Shown here in pieces: positions 47,016 to 59,859 of a stretch of DNA of 64,000 bases. Numbering within the stretch: position 1 is the stretch's first letter; every line of letters begins with the position of its first letter. The notes below the pieces were generated by a model. It had not been told where the DNA came from, did no database searches, and saw only the letters and a list, made by a program, of their open reading frames with translations. Source of the DNA: Nautilus pompilius (lineage: Eukaryota; Mollusca; Cephalopoda; Nautilida; Nautilidae); assembly GCA_018389105.1 (NCBI GenBank), contig JACATO010000043.1, positions 434,001-498,000 on the forward strand, given 5' to 3'. The position numbers and the translations under genes were made by a program.

Positions 47016-48344
47016 CAAGATATAGTCAAAAAGTATCCGACCTTTGGCCAAAAAAAAAACAAGTAATATTTAAAAAACTCACCATTTTGATTTAGTTTCC
47101 TTCAAAGTATTCGCCTGGGAGTCTACACACACTTCTGCCAGCGTTCCTGCCACTGCTGGAAACATTTCTGGAAATCACTTTTTGGGATGCTGTAGAGCTG
47201 TGCCATCGAATTTTGCTTAATGTCCTTTGTTGACTCAAATCTTCTCCCTTTGAGTGTTTTTTTTGAGCTTTGGGAATAGCCAAAAGTCACACGGAGCCAA
47301 GTCTGGGGAGTAGGAAGCCTGACGAACAAGTGGTGTGTTATGCTTGGCAAGGAATGCTTAGACGACGTGGGCAGAATGAGCGGGTGCATTGTCATGGTGG
47401 AGTTGCCAGTTCTTTGCTGCCCACAGGTCAGGTTGTTTTCGCCGTACAGTTTCACGAAGACAATGAAGAACCCCCAGGTAGTATTCTTTGTTAATTGTCT
47501 GACCTTGTGGTGCATATTCATGGTGCACAATACCTCTGTAGTCAAAAAAACAGGTCATCATCAGTTTAACATTGCTGCGCACCTGTCTTGCTTTCTTTGG
47601 TTTTGGCGAGCCCATTGGGATGATTGCAATTTTGTTTCAGGGTCATAGCCATACACCCATGTCTCATCGCCAGTGATGATAGTGTTCGTGAAGTTTTGAT
47701 CTTGGCTAGCACACTCCAGCATGTCTTGGGAGATTTCCTTTCTGTTTTCTTTCTGCTGGTCAGACAGCAACTTTGGTACGAATTTGGCCGACACCCTCCT
47801 CATGCACAAATCTTCTGTTACAATTGACTGAACTGACCCATGGCTGATTCCAACTTCGGCAACAATCTCCTCAATAGTCACACGACGGTCTTCATAGACT
47901 ATTCCTTGAACCTTTGCAATCATTTCGTCGTTTCTGCTAGTCGATGGTCTGCCACAATGTGGCTCACTGTCCACTAAGGTGCGGCCATCTTTGAACCGGT
48001 TGTACCACTCCTTTATTTGTGTTTTTCCCATAGCATCATCACCAAAGGCCTTCTGAATCTTCTCAATAGTCTGGGCTTGCGTATCACCAAGTTTTTGGCA
48101 GAATTTGATACAGTATCTTTGCTCAATGCACTTGGTCATCTTGACTCAAAAAGAAAAATCGCACAGCACACTCTTCACGTCTGTACTCAATGCGTCACTG
48201 TGGGCGACTGGCGCAACCTACAGACACGAAAATTTTTGCGCATGCTCAGGACGCACGCAGCCACCTAATACCATGCAGATTTTGCTCACGCATTATTATT
48301 TTGTTCAAACAAATTCAAGGTCGGATACTTTTGACTACACCTCG
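47016..48344 (-). mobile_element. Mariner element, nearly full length
   Basis: The 1.33-kb element is bounded by inverted repeats: left TATAGTCAAAAAGTATCCGA then CC (from 47021) and right, on the minus strand, TGTAGTCAAAAGTATCCGAC then C. The repeats extend a few bases further to CAAGA/CGAGG. TA precedes the left end; the right flank reads AA, so the target duplication is not intact. Size, ends and the transposase it encodes all fit the mariner group. It is the best-preserved transposon in the window. Confidence 0.9.
47092..48139 (-). pseudogene. Mariner transposase, frameshifted (DD34D type)
   Basis: The coding region starts with MTKCIEQRYCIKFCQKLGDT at 48139. The first frame (192 codons, to 47561) holds the N-terminal HTH with KTQIKEWYNRFKDGRT, the linker CGRPSTSR, the second HTH and the first catalytic aspartate in ITGDETWVYGYDPE. 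A one-base shift near 47610 moves to the next frame with KKARQVRSNVKLMMTCFFDY and the second aspartate in LHHDNAPAH, which ends at a stop (47360-47358) just after SAHVV. The third aspartate region (SPDLAPCDFWLF, near 47300) and the C-terminal part (KGRRFEST..., FQKCFQQWQERW) lie in two further frames separated at an A run near 47255. The last residues (GEYFEGN) need another shift. Full family proteins are about 345 residues, so all domains are present but the protein cannot be made. Confidence 0.92.
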
Positions 48345-48762
48345 AACATCTGACATTTTAAACTTTTGCTGCCTTGACCATAAAATTCCCAAAAGTGCAT
48401 AGTGCATCATTTGATTATCCATTTGCTGCTATTATTTTTCCAATTTTAACTGTTAATGGATAGCATCTTCAATACACAGCAGTGTACCTTTAATTTTAAA
48501 ATTAAAAAGATGCTTAATGGCTTTAAAATATATATGTATATACACAACAAGGACAAAATTATCAGTCTCATTGTTTGAGTCATTTATCCAGTTATCCATG
48601 AGCTAAGTTTACTTTACATTCTATTTACTATCACCCAAAATAAGAATTTACCTGATGCACTTAAACCAACAGCTACATTTGAAGCAGTAAATAATCAAAG
48701 CTGCTTATTATCACTACTAAGATTAATGGAGAAATGCTGATAATAAGTAGATGGTGATAAGA

Positions 48763-49790
48763 TCATTTGAGGTGAGCACTACTAAAATTGTTAGAGATGA
48801 TGGGAATTAGTTTAATATCTGGATGATCTACATTTGCTTTAAAGAATTTGGCGTTGATAATCTTCCTCCGCATATGGCCTACAATGTTTTTCAGGCAATT
48901 AGGACCTGTTTTTTTTTTCAGATAATGCTTAAAGCTTGGCAGATGTTCATGGTGGATGCTGGTCTTCATTACCATTGTCCTTGATCTGAACAGTTCAAAC
49001 AAGGGCAGTTGCAGGCTGGAACAGCTCTTTACCACTCTTCTTTCTAGTTGTGGAGAAATAATCAACTGCCATGGCCAGCTCAAGTCCCTCATGTGACATA
49101 GGGGGACATCACCAAGGACATCATCAGTTCCGACATCGCCTGGCTGCATGGATTCAGCTTCCCTAAAGCAATTGATGATGAGTTTCACATTCACATTCTG
49201 CCACACCCCAACTGCTAGGTGAACAGCATCCATCAAAATGACAGCAAAAGCAGTTTTACTTTACTCAGCATAGAGAACTGTGATGATACAAGAATTCCCC
49301 TTAGTGCATTGGTGCCCCTTAAAGTTCTTGATCGCCCCCCCCCCCACTTGCTGATCCATTGACTGCAGTAGTATTGGTCAACTCATTATATGGGTGATCT
49401 AAGCAGTTGTCCACCAGCAGGCAGATATCAGCCTTGGACCCAGACCTAACAGTACCACCAGATGGAAGTTCTTTGGCCATTTTGATTTTCAGATCATTAG
49501 TGGCACTGTCATCCATGTAAGCACAGAGGAAAGTCACTTGTTCATTTGAACCTTCCCTCCAGACACCTGTTCTTAGCAAATGAATGTTCCTTGTCAAGAG
49601 CTCCTTGAAAGAACAAATCAGTCTCAATGGCAATGTAAATGTCTTTTTGGCAAGAAAGGTTTCAACAGTTTGCTTCTTATCACATTCCTTTTTAAATATG
49701 TTGTTGTGCTGCTGCTGCTTGAAGCGTGTAAGCAAATAAATCAGGTGGCATGAATTGCGTTCCCATGGCAACTACAAGCTGACTGTCTTT
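48763..49790 (-). pseudogene. pogo/Tigger/jerky-type transposase remnant
   Basis: Minus-strand pieces follow the CENP-B/jerky-type DDE order. EQVTFLCAYMDDSATNDLKI (the VTxLxxxxxDGS block near 49540) comes first, then DICLLVDNCLDHPYNEL (LLxDNCxxHP, catalytic aspartate near 49410), NTTAVN (the NTTxxxQPxDQG region) and LMDAVHLAVGVWQNVNVKLI then INCFREA near 49200 (the terminal AxxxxW..V...TI.NCF.KAGF block). The two frames (49771-49319 and 49236-48763) are separated by a decayed stretch with stops. No terminal repeats were fixed. It differs clearly from the Tigger copy at 62-63.4 kb. Confidence 0.75.
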
Positions 49791-50399
49791 CTCACCAAAC
49801 ATGGAAGGAGATGCTTATGCTCCCTGAGCCAGTTTCTGTTGAAACCACACAAAGTCTCTTCTACCTCCTAGTTCTTTTCCATATGTGCTTTTTCAAAATG
49901 ACTGCTGAATGACTGTCCTGAAAATTCGAGACATATTCTTTGCAGATTGTCAGTATAGCAGAGGACAAAAGAACACAGACCAAAAATGCTGCAGGGATAA
50001 GGAAAATATCTATAGACAAATACATGTTAAGAAAAAACTGTTCCACATCATTTTAAGGCACGAGCTGCCCAGCCATGGATCATCTTCACTCTCTGTTCAT
50101 GACTGAGATTGCTTCACCTAATAGTGAATGTTGTTTCAGAACAGTTTGAAAACAGAAGAGAAGATCGTTGCTAAGCAGTAAGGCTGGACAGAACTGAAAG
50201 CTTTTAAAATCCACCACTTTCTAGAGCCCTTTGGCAAGCGTAAAGCATTCTTAGATGACATGATCAACTGCTCAACATAGAAGAAAATCTCTAAGCATGT
50301 TTTTATTAATTGTGATGATATTATATGGTTTAATCTGTATCTCAATGTTTGCCTATACACATAGCATCATAATGATTGATTGGTAAATGATGCTAGACA

Positions 50400-52280
50400 T
50401 TCAGAAAGGTATCTAACTTAATTTGCTTAATCCATTGAAGCCACGAGACCATGTCTGCTGCCATAACTGTTGCAAGCAGGAATCAGTTCCTTAGTCATGT
50501 TGTATGGCTGTAGTGGACCTGTGCAACAGTTATCAACCTTAGTTATCTGATTTATACAGTCAAAAGTTAAACCTGTCTCAGTATGTTTACCCTGTAGCTG
50601 AACAATGATAGTATATTGACATTTTCAGTCTTGCGATTTGCCTTGTTGGCTGACCTGCAATTCTGCTCTCAAAATCACTGCAGACATCATTAATCAGTAA
50701 ATACACTTGGCTCAAATGGAAAAGATGGCCACTTTCTCAAGTAGAATTCTGTAAAAAAATTCAAGCTGCTTTCCAAAGTGACTCAAGCACGATATGCAAA
50801 TTCTGAAAAATCATTAAATCAAAACTAGTGCATAGTAAACATTGAAGAAGAAAAAAAAAATGGCCCTGATAAGCTGCAGACCATAGTACTTGTCATGTCA
50901 TGTGTTAACACATTACATGGTTTTTAAATCAGTTCAGTATATTTTGTTCTAGACCTTTTTTTTTTCTTAGCTAAAAATTATCAAATACCAAGTCAAATTT
51001 GAATTTTTCAGGAGCCTCAACACATGGTGTATAAATACAATGAAACAACTCTCCAAGTATACATAGAAATAAATGCTATTCCAAAGTACTTGATTAGGTG
51101 ATGAAAAATTAGAGAGAAGAGATTTACCGATTACACGCTAGAATGACATTAAGAAAACCTAATACCAATAGAGGTGTTCGAACATGCAGAAGAAACTGTA
51201 TTGTGATGACAAATTAGCTAAGATTCTGGCATGACTGGATATTTTATAAGTTTTTAGTTCACATGAGTGGAATTAAATTACTGGAAAGTGCAGATAATAG
51301 TGAAAGTATAAATTACTTCAGGAATCACATCCTTGGCAATTCCTCTTGCATAAATCATAATGGCTTCCTGCCTCGTTATTAGAACTACCATAAAAAATAT
51401 TTTAGAATCTGACATTTTAAAGCAAAATATAGATATTTATTCCATGACAGATTAATATATTTGTTGGCTTTAATTTTAGAGATTTTTTTCCCATAAAGTA
51501 CCATTACTGTGGTGGCTTGCAATCTGCTAGAAAAGGATGCATCATGCAGACAGTTTGAAAAAATTATGCAAGTGATCCTGAAGTAGCGTCAAAATCCAAA
51601 GCACATTAACAAAAATTAAAGAAAGGTTCATACTATGTTGTTTTTTTTTGTTTTTTTTTACATCAAAACAGAATGCAAAGATTATAACTGGCTGTAGTTG
51701 TGACTTACATCTGAATGAGTTGCTAGAGGGCTCTGCACAGAGACCTGTTTTCAGACTAGTGAGTGGGTTTATGTTTGGTTTTAGCAACTTTCATCTGAAA
51801 TTTACAAAACAAAATTAGTGATCTTTAACCTTGAACCCTCTGCAAGCCAGTTTCAATCTTACTTAAACACTAGAATAAGCTAGGAACTAAGGATGACCCA
51901 AGGTCCAGAGCATTTTTCAGCGGCCTGCAGAATGAAAGGGGAAACGGAAAGGTATTTTGACAAGTTTGTTTATTTCTCAATCAAATGAGAAACAACACCT
52001 ATTATTTTATACAGTATGCTTAGTGTTTTAGATTAGGTTTTCCTCAGCAGAGTTCTGTGGTTAGATCTGAGTTAATGAAACAGGTTTGACCTCATGGTCA
52101 GCTCTATCTGCTTTGTGATTCATTAAGAAACACACATTAACTTGTGATCTACTTAATCTGCAACCGCCTGTTTCTCATCAAATGTGCCACATGCAGTCGG
52201 TGCTAGTGACTTTGTGTTAGAATCAGTCCCCCCAACCGTGTCAGTGCAAGTACCATTACTTTCCCATCTGATGCTTACTG
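50400..52280. other. No confident gene
   Basis: Mostly AT-rich DNA with short frames. 50420-50700 is somewhat less AT-rich and may be old transposon DNA, but I cannot assign it. Confidence 0.4.
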
Positions 52281-52302
52281 TCTACCTGCCAACACAGTGT
52301 GA

Positions 52303-52510
52303 TCAATTTGCCATTTGGCTGAACCCAACTCTCCTTTCTTGTTGATAATAGCTCTCCCTCACGTGTGAAATCTTGTGAGCAAATCTTCTGAAAACCTTCA
52401 ATGGGAAACCCCACAATGTCTTGTGTGCCCGCATGTGGTTGCTGTCCTCAAAGAACACAGCATCTGTCATCTCTATCACACTCACCACAAAGGAAGCTAC
52501 ACCGGTTAAT
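52303..52510 (-). other. Unassigned open frame in less AT-rich sequence
   Basis: The minus strand is open as VSSFVVSVIEMTDAVFFEDS then NHMRAHKTLWGFPLKVFRRF and further to GFSQMAN and a stop. It is not repetitive in composition. No domain is recognised, and it could be an exon or a fragment of the transposon debris that follows. Confidence 0.2.
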
Positions 52511-52799
52511 TATAATAATATCTGGTCTGAAAAACAAACTTTTAAACAGAAAATAACTTCTCAAATCTAAAACTGCTCTGACCCATGGTTTAATGAAATC
52601 TTTTGGTGTTGGCCCTGTGGGGCGTTAGGTCCAAGAGGTAGAATAATTCAGGAATGAACAGTTAAAATGGCTAAATCTTTCAGGGATGGAAAAAAATGAA
52701 TGACCAGTTTTGAGAGTATATCACATCTACACCAGACAGTATGAAGACATTGTGGAAGTACATGCTCATGTTGGAAATAAGCTGAAAGCACTCACTAAA

Positions 52800-54350
52800 A
52801 AACTGTTTGTTTTTCTTTAGCTATGGATGAAAGTCTTGATACTAATGATTCAAGTCAGTTGGTAGTTTTCATAAGAAAAATTGGCAACAGTTTTGATGTC
52901 CAAGAACTGCTGAACCTTGATGAGCTGTGTGCATCTGTCAAAACGAACATGTGGTGAAATGGTGAAGAATATCAAAGAGCAATTGCATAGCCAAAAAAAA
53001 AAAAAAAAACTGGCATTGAAGATTTGAAACACTCAATTTCTTTTAAATCAGTATTTCCAAGATCATGTTTCCACAAATTCTGTTTTTTTTTTTTCCTTTT
53101 CATCAGAATTTCCACAACAAGGCCACTTTGAAGATTTGAAATTTCTCCATGACATGGTGGGCTGCATGAAGGCTAATGACACCAACAGGATGCTCTATGA
53201 GAATAAACCTCAATTTCTCCCCCACCCCCCCCTTCCCAGTGTAATGAATTCAGTTGTTGGCCAGGAAAATATTCCTGTCTTAAATCCATTTGAAAATATC
53301 AGCCCGATAGTGAAAGCAAAAGCATCCGCAACAATAAAGAGAAAAATTTGATTGAAACATTGGTCCATGTGTTGAAAGACTTTGCAGAGCATATGTTTGT
53401 AATCTGTTAAAAGCATTTAAAACTTGAATGGTTAAAGCTGTTGAATCAAATAGCTGGCAAATTGGTGTACATTGAATTGATTTCAATTTTTTTTCTTTTT
53501 TACTATAATTAAAACAGTTTTTTAAACACCCATTCCTTTAAAACTATACTTATTTGAAAAATGCACTAGTAATGTTATTGATGTTGCAAAGGCTGTAACT
53601 AGAAGTAAACTGAGTTTAGCTGGTTTTTAAGAAAAATGGCATTGAATTTCCTCTGTTCATTGTATCAATCACCAGGAGGCACTCTGGCAAATTCCTCAGA
53701 CTTAATGATGTGATGACAAATACTGTTAAAATTACAAATATGATACAAAGCAACCATGCTCAAAGACATCAGCTCAGCAGCTCAGTTATTCCTTCACAGA
53801 GATGAAGTAGTACGCAAAATATCCCTTTTTTAAAATATAATATAGATATTCAATGGCTAAGTGCTGGAAAAAAACTCTTACAAATTCTTATGAAAGAAAT
53901 AACCATATTTTCAAAAGAATGGATAAAAATAATATAGCCAAGTTTGAAGACAACCTGCAAGACATCATTTCTCTGCACACTAGCCTTTCTGACTGACATC
54001 ACCATTCACCTTACCACACTGAACGTCTGCCTCCAAAGAAAAGGCCAAAACACTTTAACAGATTTCGAAGAAAAGTAGATATATTAAAATACTCCATTAG
54101 AAAATGATTCCCAAAGATTGTTTCCAAAAAATTATGTGACTTCAGATTGAAAATTCTTTTAATATTTGGAAACAGTACTTTTATAAAGGTGACTTTCTCA
54201 ACTATAAACCATATAAAGTCAAACAATAGCATTGCAGATTTAGTCAAAGATAAAAATGCACTTCATTAAAAATTTTAGTTAACTGTTAACTCACTGAACT
54301 TATCCTCCTACCAAACCAAAATCACATGACCCTCCCATCACCTGCAGATT
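52800..54350 (+). pseudogene. hAT-superfamily transposase remnant
   Basis: Plus-strand fragments match the hAT transposases related to vertebrate GTF2IRD2/EPM2AIP1/ZBED-type proteins, in order. LAMDESLDTNDSSQLVVFIR near 52820 is the DExTD...xLxxFIR block. HCINHQEALW near 53660 is the HCxxHQEAL motif. KILLIFGNSTFIKVTFSTIN then HIKSNNSIADL near 54150-54240 is the C-terminal dimerisation block with the FGSTYxCExxFSxMxxIKS pattern. Stops and frameshifts are frequent, and the middle is expanded by simple-sequence runs. No terminal repeats were identified. Confidence 0.8.
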
Positions 54351-54359
54351 GGTAATCCA

Positions 54360-56550
54360 GCCATCATCAATGGGAAGAAAGCTGCCCTAAAAGCACAAGT
54401 TAATATTTGTGTTGAAATGACTGTATATTTTTAGTGTCAACACACTCTTAATGCAAAATGTAGGGGTTGGAGAAATAAGGATTTATCAATACAACTTATA
54501 TTAATGAAAAGGCTCTGTACGAGCCACAAGGGCTCAACCTCTGCTGAGTAAAACAGATTTCCACCGAGTGGAAATAACCCACTTTTTCTAGATCTTGCGA
54601 CAGGACATTCAGAGAACCAGCAAGATTTCTACACTCAATTACTATTTACATTCAGATGTAATAAATAACAAATCCACAGCTTCTGCCTCATCCCCATGAT
54701 GCAAGAGGTTTATTTTACTTTTGGAAATTTGTAATTCTATCTTAAAAATTTAATTTCTATCAGAATTGTTCTTGGATTGGTTAATTCTAAAGTAAAAAAA
54801 AAAAAAATGTCTGACTACTGTAAACCTATGAAATTTTATTTTCTGTAATTGCAGAGAAAAATCAGTTTTACATAATAATCTATTCTAAAAAAAGAGAAAA
54901 ATGTTTTTGTTTTTTTTCATTATAAAACAAGAAAAAAAACAAACCTACCCCTGAGAGGTAGCAGAAATGTTTTACCTTGGTGCATAGTGGTAACTTAAGG
55001 TCTTGCAATAAAAACTAAAATAATTGGTGTATAATTTATATTATACATGAAAGCACTGCTTTCAGAATCATGCACTAAACAAAACAGTAACCCAACCAAT
55101 AGAAATAAAAAAAAACAACGCATTCATATTTACATACACACATAAATCAGTGTGCACACACAAAGCCACACCAGCTCTCCATATTGCCCAAACCCTTCAT
55201 CATCTTTTCTGTTGTTTTTATTATCATTTCAGTTTATAAAATCTAAAAACACCCACCAAAGCGATGTAGTTCAATGCCAGCAGATCAATACTCAATTGCA
55301 GATTCAAACTTAACTATTTTCCAAAAGAAAAATCAAAAAAAAAAAAAATAGATAATCCATTATTCCATTAAAAATTTATTTTTCTTTTTTAGTTGAGATA
55401 AATACAAATAAGGATTAATAACTTTAAACAGTTTCTTAAGATTATTTTTTCTCAAACATGGCTTGGTAAAACAACACCAAATATTAAACCCACATATACA
55501 AAGTAAAAAAAGAAAAATAGAGCAAACGGAAACAAAGCTTTCACTTTCATTCAGTGATAACTGCAAATTTTGTATTATAATTCCATTATTATCAGTTGCT
55601 AAACATTTGGAGAACTGCCTAAATCATGAAAAGTCAGTCTAAATTATTGCAAAAACACAAATCCGGCAACATTTTTATTTTGAAAGTTTATTTATAATTC
55701 ATCTGCCTAAAAGTTCACTCGTATTGACAGTTTTATTTTAAATTCTTTTAATGGATTGTCTATAACTTGTAAACAAGCATTTGTTTGTATTTTTCTTTTT
55801 ACCAGTTAAAGGTTAATCTTGAACTTTTACTACTAATTTTATCTAAAATTCTATCAAAATACTTTTTCCCTTTAAATGCGTTAATTTTTTTTTTCTAATT
55901 CAACAACAAAATTTACCTGGCCCAGTCTGCCAAAGCAAACTGTCCGGCCTGTTCCAGCTGCTGGCCACCGTCATCTCCATCTCTTGCTGTCATGGTTGCA
56001 GCCCCTGGGGGAAGAAGTCGTAGACCAGTTTCTGAATTCCAGGTGAATTTTGTTGTTGTTGTTGTTGTTGTTGTTGTTAGTGCTAATAATAATTATTTCA
56101 AAAAATAAAGTACATTCATCCCTTTATAACTCTGAACCAGTTGTACTTATTTGAGATTTAGTAGATAGAATTGCCAACTAGGTAGACAAAGAAGGCAAGT
56201 ATACCACCTGAAACATTTATCCCAGTCTATTTGATCCTTTATTTTACACAGTTAAAATGTTTCTATGGCAAGTTACCTATGTTATAAACCAACAGCCTTC
56301 AATGTCAGAAAGTTTTTTTTTTTTAAAAAAAAAAGAAAATCATATAAGCAAGAAGAACCTCAAAATAAACTGCAAGCTTTCTTCAGGTAATAATGTAATA
56401 GTGTTATTTGTTGTACTTTAGGTAAGTTAACCCCCCAGCTTCATTTCTAACTAGCTTTATTTTAAATCTCTAAATAAATTCTCTTTCTCATATAGTTGAT
56501 AATCTCACGTAATCGTTTCACTAATCTATTCACTTCAGAAATCTGTTCTG
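54360..56550. other. No gene seen
   Basis: Downstream (3') flank of ISCA2 on the minus strand. AT-rich, with a (TTG)n microsatellite at 56050-56078 and a GC-richer patch at 55915-56040 (CCAGTCTGCCAAAGCAAACT) that carries no convincing exon. Confidence 0.5.
56050..56078. repeat. (TTG)n microsatellite
   Basis: Nine to ten TTG units directly downstream of a GC-richer patch. Confidence 0.95.
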
Positions 56551-56558
56551 AGCAAAAG

Positions 56559-56739
56559 TCATAAATCGTACTTCAAGGAAAATGAAGATCCACAAGAGCA
56601 ACCTTTTTCAGCCTGTGGGTTGTTGGTTACCGAGAATGATGATTTGATCAGTTCTTCGTGGTAATCAATAGTGGCTCCCTTCAGAAATTCCAGTGAGGTG
56701 CAGTCTATTATCACCTTCACTCCATCTTTCTCAAACATT
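56559..56739 (-). CDS. ISCA2: ISCA2, last coding exon and stop codon
   Basis: This terminal exon follows the exon at 59860-59975 after an intron of about 3.1 kb; its acceptor reads ttcattgatag. It encodes [20 protein letters not shown] onward, through the [11 protein letters not shown] and [15 protein letters not shown] motifs, and ends LKYDL then TGA at 56561-56559. The C-x-C in GCSCGSSF gives the second and third cluster-binding cysteines of A-type proteins. The SSFxVxNNPQA segment upstream of it separates ISCA2 from ISCA1, which has a different sequence there. The tail after SFSLK is only slightly longer than in vertebrate ISCA2. The AATAAA-like and AT-rich stretch just downstream (lower coordinates) could be 3' UTR, but no polyadenylation site was fixed. 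The reading frame is clean, so this looks like a working gene. Confidence 0.95.
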
Positions 56740-59700
56740 CTATCAATGAACAAATAAAGGAAAAAATAATGATAAGTAATATTTTAAGCATTTATAAATT
56801 CCCTCAAAAAAAAGAAACAGATTTTAAAAATGACCTAACATTTTTAATATTTTATTAGTATTTCTGTTTATACCTTTGAGATATATTTTATATTTTTCAC
56901 ATTTTATCAAAATGTACACACTGAACAAATTTCCATGTCAGCTAAAAGGGGAGATAACTTTTTTTTTTTAACGTGCATAATTACTTGTAAAAATGTACAG
57001 AGTATCAATGCTACAAACACTGGGAGGGAAATGGTTAATTTGTCATTTTTACATTAATACTACATCTAAAAATTTATAATTTCTGTAATATAATATGAAC
57101 ATTTAAAAAAATTATATTAAAACTATCAAGTTTTTTATACTAGATATTATTCTTGGAAATTATGTTCCATGCCGAAATACTGATTTCATTCTTCAATACA
57201 GCTTTTAGTGCTTGATGTTGGAAAAAAAAATTGTGAATAAGAAAATTTTCCAGTAATTGTTTCAATAGAGAAATAAAGCCAAACACAGTGAATATAAAGA
57301 CATGTGACAATCTGCTATGAAATGGATTTTTTCTTATGCTCAAGCATTAGGTAGGTAAAGGGTAAACAGATGCAAATATTTCATGATTTGCTATGAAGAT
57401 ATATTTAGTGACCTATCATAATAATTTGGTAAACTTTTATTACAATTTGTTACTTTGTTTTGGAAAAGAGCAAATAAAGACAAGCAGTGAAGTGAAATTC
57501 TTTGTGTTAGTACTTGGTCAGGCCACCATTTTCAGCACATAGAGAGTCTCCACCAAGTTTGAGATCGAATCAACCAAGATTTTGTATCATGGTCTGGTCT
57601 GGGCTCCCCATATCCAAGTGAGAATTCCCTTTCATTTCATCGTATTGCTTGGATGTTAATGGGTTGGTATCAGCTGATGATCCAAATGCTCCTACAGATG
57701 CTAAATTAAATGCATATCAGGTCTTTGTGGGGTACCAAGGAAAAAGGTTGAATGCCTTGACTCCTCTTTCCAACTATGGTCACATACCTCATTAGTGTAA
57801 TGGTAGATAATGTGTCTTTGAAATGGCAATGTGCTCAGCCTGTGAGTTGAAGGTTTTCATCAGGTTTTTTCCAAACCCATCAGAAAATTACTAAAACCTT
57901 GATTGACCAGAGAAGAATATCCACTATCTACTACAAGAGTCTTGGCAAAAAAACATCCTCTAACCAGACCCTTCAGAGCATTTTATTCCTATATGGGTGG
58001 GAGTTTCTTATGTGCTACACATCCTCTTTAACCAGGTTGGAGATGATGTTGGATTGTTCTTTAAATAATTTAAGTTGTATGGGTGATTTCAGCAAGAGAA
58101 TCTTGATGGTGAATGCATACATAGAAAGGAATGGCACATTCCTGTTGTGGTGACACTGCTAATGGCCTCCCTGATCTTTTTGCCACAGCAGTGACATTTG
58201 CCTTGATGAACTTTGTGATAATGTTGGCCAGATCCAAAATAAATGTCAACATCTTTGTCAATTTATTGACTTTGGCCACACTCGATGACATCTGTAAACT
58301 AGAAAAATACTGAGATCTGCCTGTTTTTGACATAGTAATACTGCACATTGGTTATCTGCTCACCTAGACATTCAATGTATACATAATCACACCTGAAATA
58401 TGTAAATTTTAGATCAAATAAATTCACTTATGGATTGGCTAAATTGATGTGGTAAGGCACGAAACTTAATAAATAAACTTACACTATAAATTTTTTTTAA
58501 TGTTTTTAAATAAACTGATATTTTATTTTATACAAAATATGGAATTGTCAAAAAAAAAAGCTTCTCAGAAAAATTTTTAAAATGGTTAAAAAAAATTAAT
58601 TTCCATTAAAATTACTAATTAAGATGTAATTTTGAGTGTTTAAACAATTAAATTAAATTAAAATGTACTGCTGTTAAATAGCAAATGAATCATTGTAAAG
58701 AATTTTTAAAAAATAGTCAACTTTTCACTTCAAAGAGTGTAACAAATCAGCAAAGATGTGGAGAGAGAGAGAGGTCGAGGAACATTACCAGTCCAAGCTA
58801 CTCTAAAGAAAATAGAGCACTGATGATAATGAATGGAGAGAGAAGGGCTGAAAGGAAGACAAACCATGGCATCAAAAGAAGATAAACAATTTGAAAATGA
58901 GAACCATAAGAAAAAGGCATAATTTAATCTCACAATAAAAACTATCAAATTTGTAGCTGATAGACAACAAAATGAAACCAAGAAAGCTGAAAACAAGTTA
59001 TTTTTTTTTTAAAATTGCAGATAACAAAACTCACTCTCTTAAAAGGAAATTAGAGATTCTTAGTAACCCAACATAGAAGAAAGTGCTATTAAGCCTAAAG
59101 TATTTTGTTAGTAAAAGAATATTTTAAAAAAAGTCAGTCACCAACAGGTTATCAGTTCAATGCTAGCTGTTGCAACTAACAACATGCAAAGGCCAAAATA
59201 CTCGCAAATGATTAGCATCTGTAACTTTCTTTTAGACAACTAAAATCTTCAACCAACATTGTGAAAAGTTCCAAAATATTTAGCAATAGAACAGCATGCA
59301 CATAGGGGTACAAACTCACACCATCTATGCAAATGTGTTTTCTTTCTGGCAGCTATATAAGTTATTGCCCTTCAATACTGAAGATCCTGCTGCAGATGAG
59401 GCTCTTACAGTAGCAGAATGGCAGGACTCATGCATGAATTATTTATAGAGCTGAAGGCTTGCATTGGACCATCTATACTCTCTTGCTTGCTCCCATGCTC
59501 CAGTGGCAGGCGTGCACAAAGCTGGTAGAGGTTAGGCCTGACACCCATAAAAGATTAGTGAAGTAAAAGTAATTAGTACCTTCTTAAAATGTTTAAGTCT
59601 TCTTGGACAAGTGATTTATAACAATTATGCATTACTTGTGTATTATTGTATGCAAAAAATATGAATGAGATTTAAGAACCCATCAAATAAATTAAATATC

Positions 59701-59859
59701 AATAATAAATTATTTAAATGTTCTCTGCCACTACAGAAATTGGGTATGAAAAGTCATGGCTAAGGTGTAAAAACCAGTGCTTCATTTGAACATTCCTAAT
59801 ACTTAAAAAAATCTAAATAAAACTTGCAATCAATCACATGATCTTTCCTCTGCACTCAC
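56740..59859 (-). other. ISCA2 intron with an embedded Tc1-like remnant
   Basis: This 3.1 kb interval lies between the two ISCA2 exons, bounded on the minus strand by gtgagt at 59859 and ttgatag at 56740. It contains a decayed Tc1-like transposase (57430-58300), a half copy of the small palindromic element also seen at 16177 (59779-59800), and otherwise AT-rich sequence. The open frames at 58685-58885 and 58730-58996 overlap on opposite strands, carry low-complexity composition and match nothing I know. I see no nested gene. Confidence 0.8.
57430..58300 (-). pseudogene. Tc1-like transposon remnant 3, inside the ISCA2 intron
   Basis: This copy aligns along its length to the element at 17650-18650, in the same orientation: TTAGTACTTGGTCAGGCCAC near 57507, GCATATCAGGTCTTTGTGGG near 57713, CACATTCCTGTTGTGGTGAC near 58135 and TGACATTTGCCTTGATGAAC near 58192. 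Frames are broken throughout. It lies in the ISCA2 intron without touching either exon or splice site. Confidence 0.65.

Noticed and set aside
49320-49350. Run of C and short repeats suggesting a CRISPR or satellite
   Set aside because: A single homopolymer; no regularly spaced repeats occur anywhere in the window.
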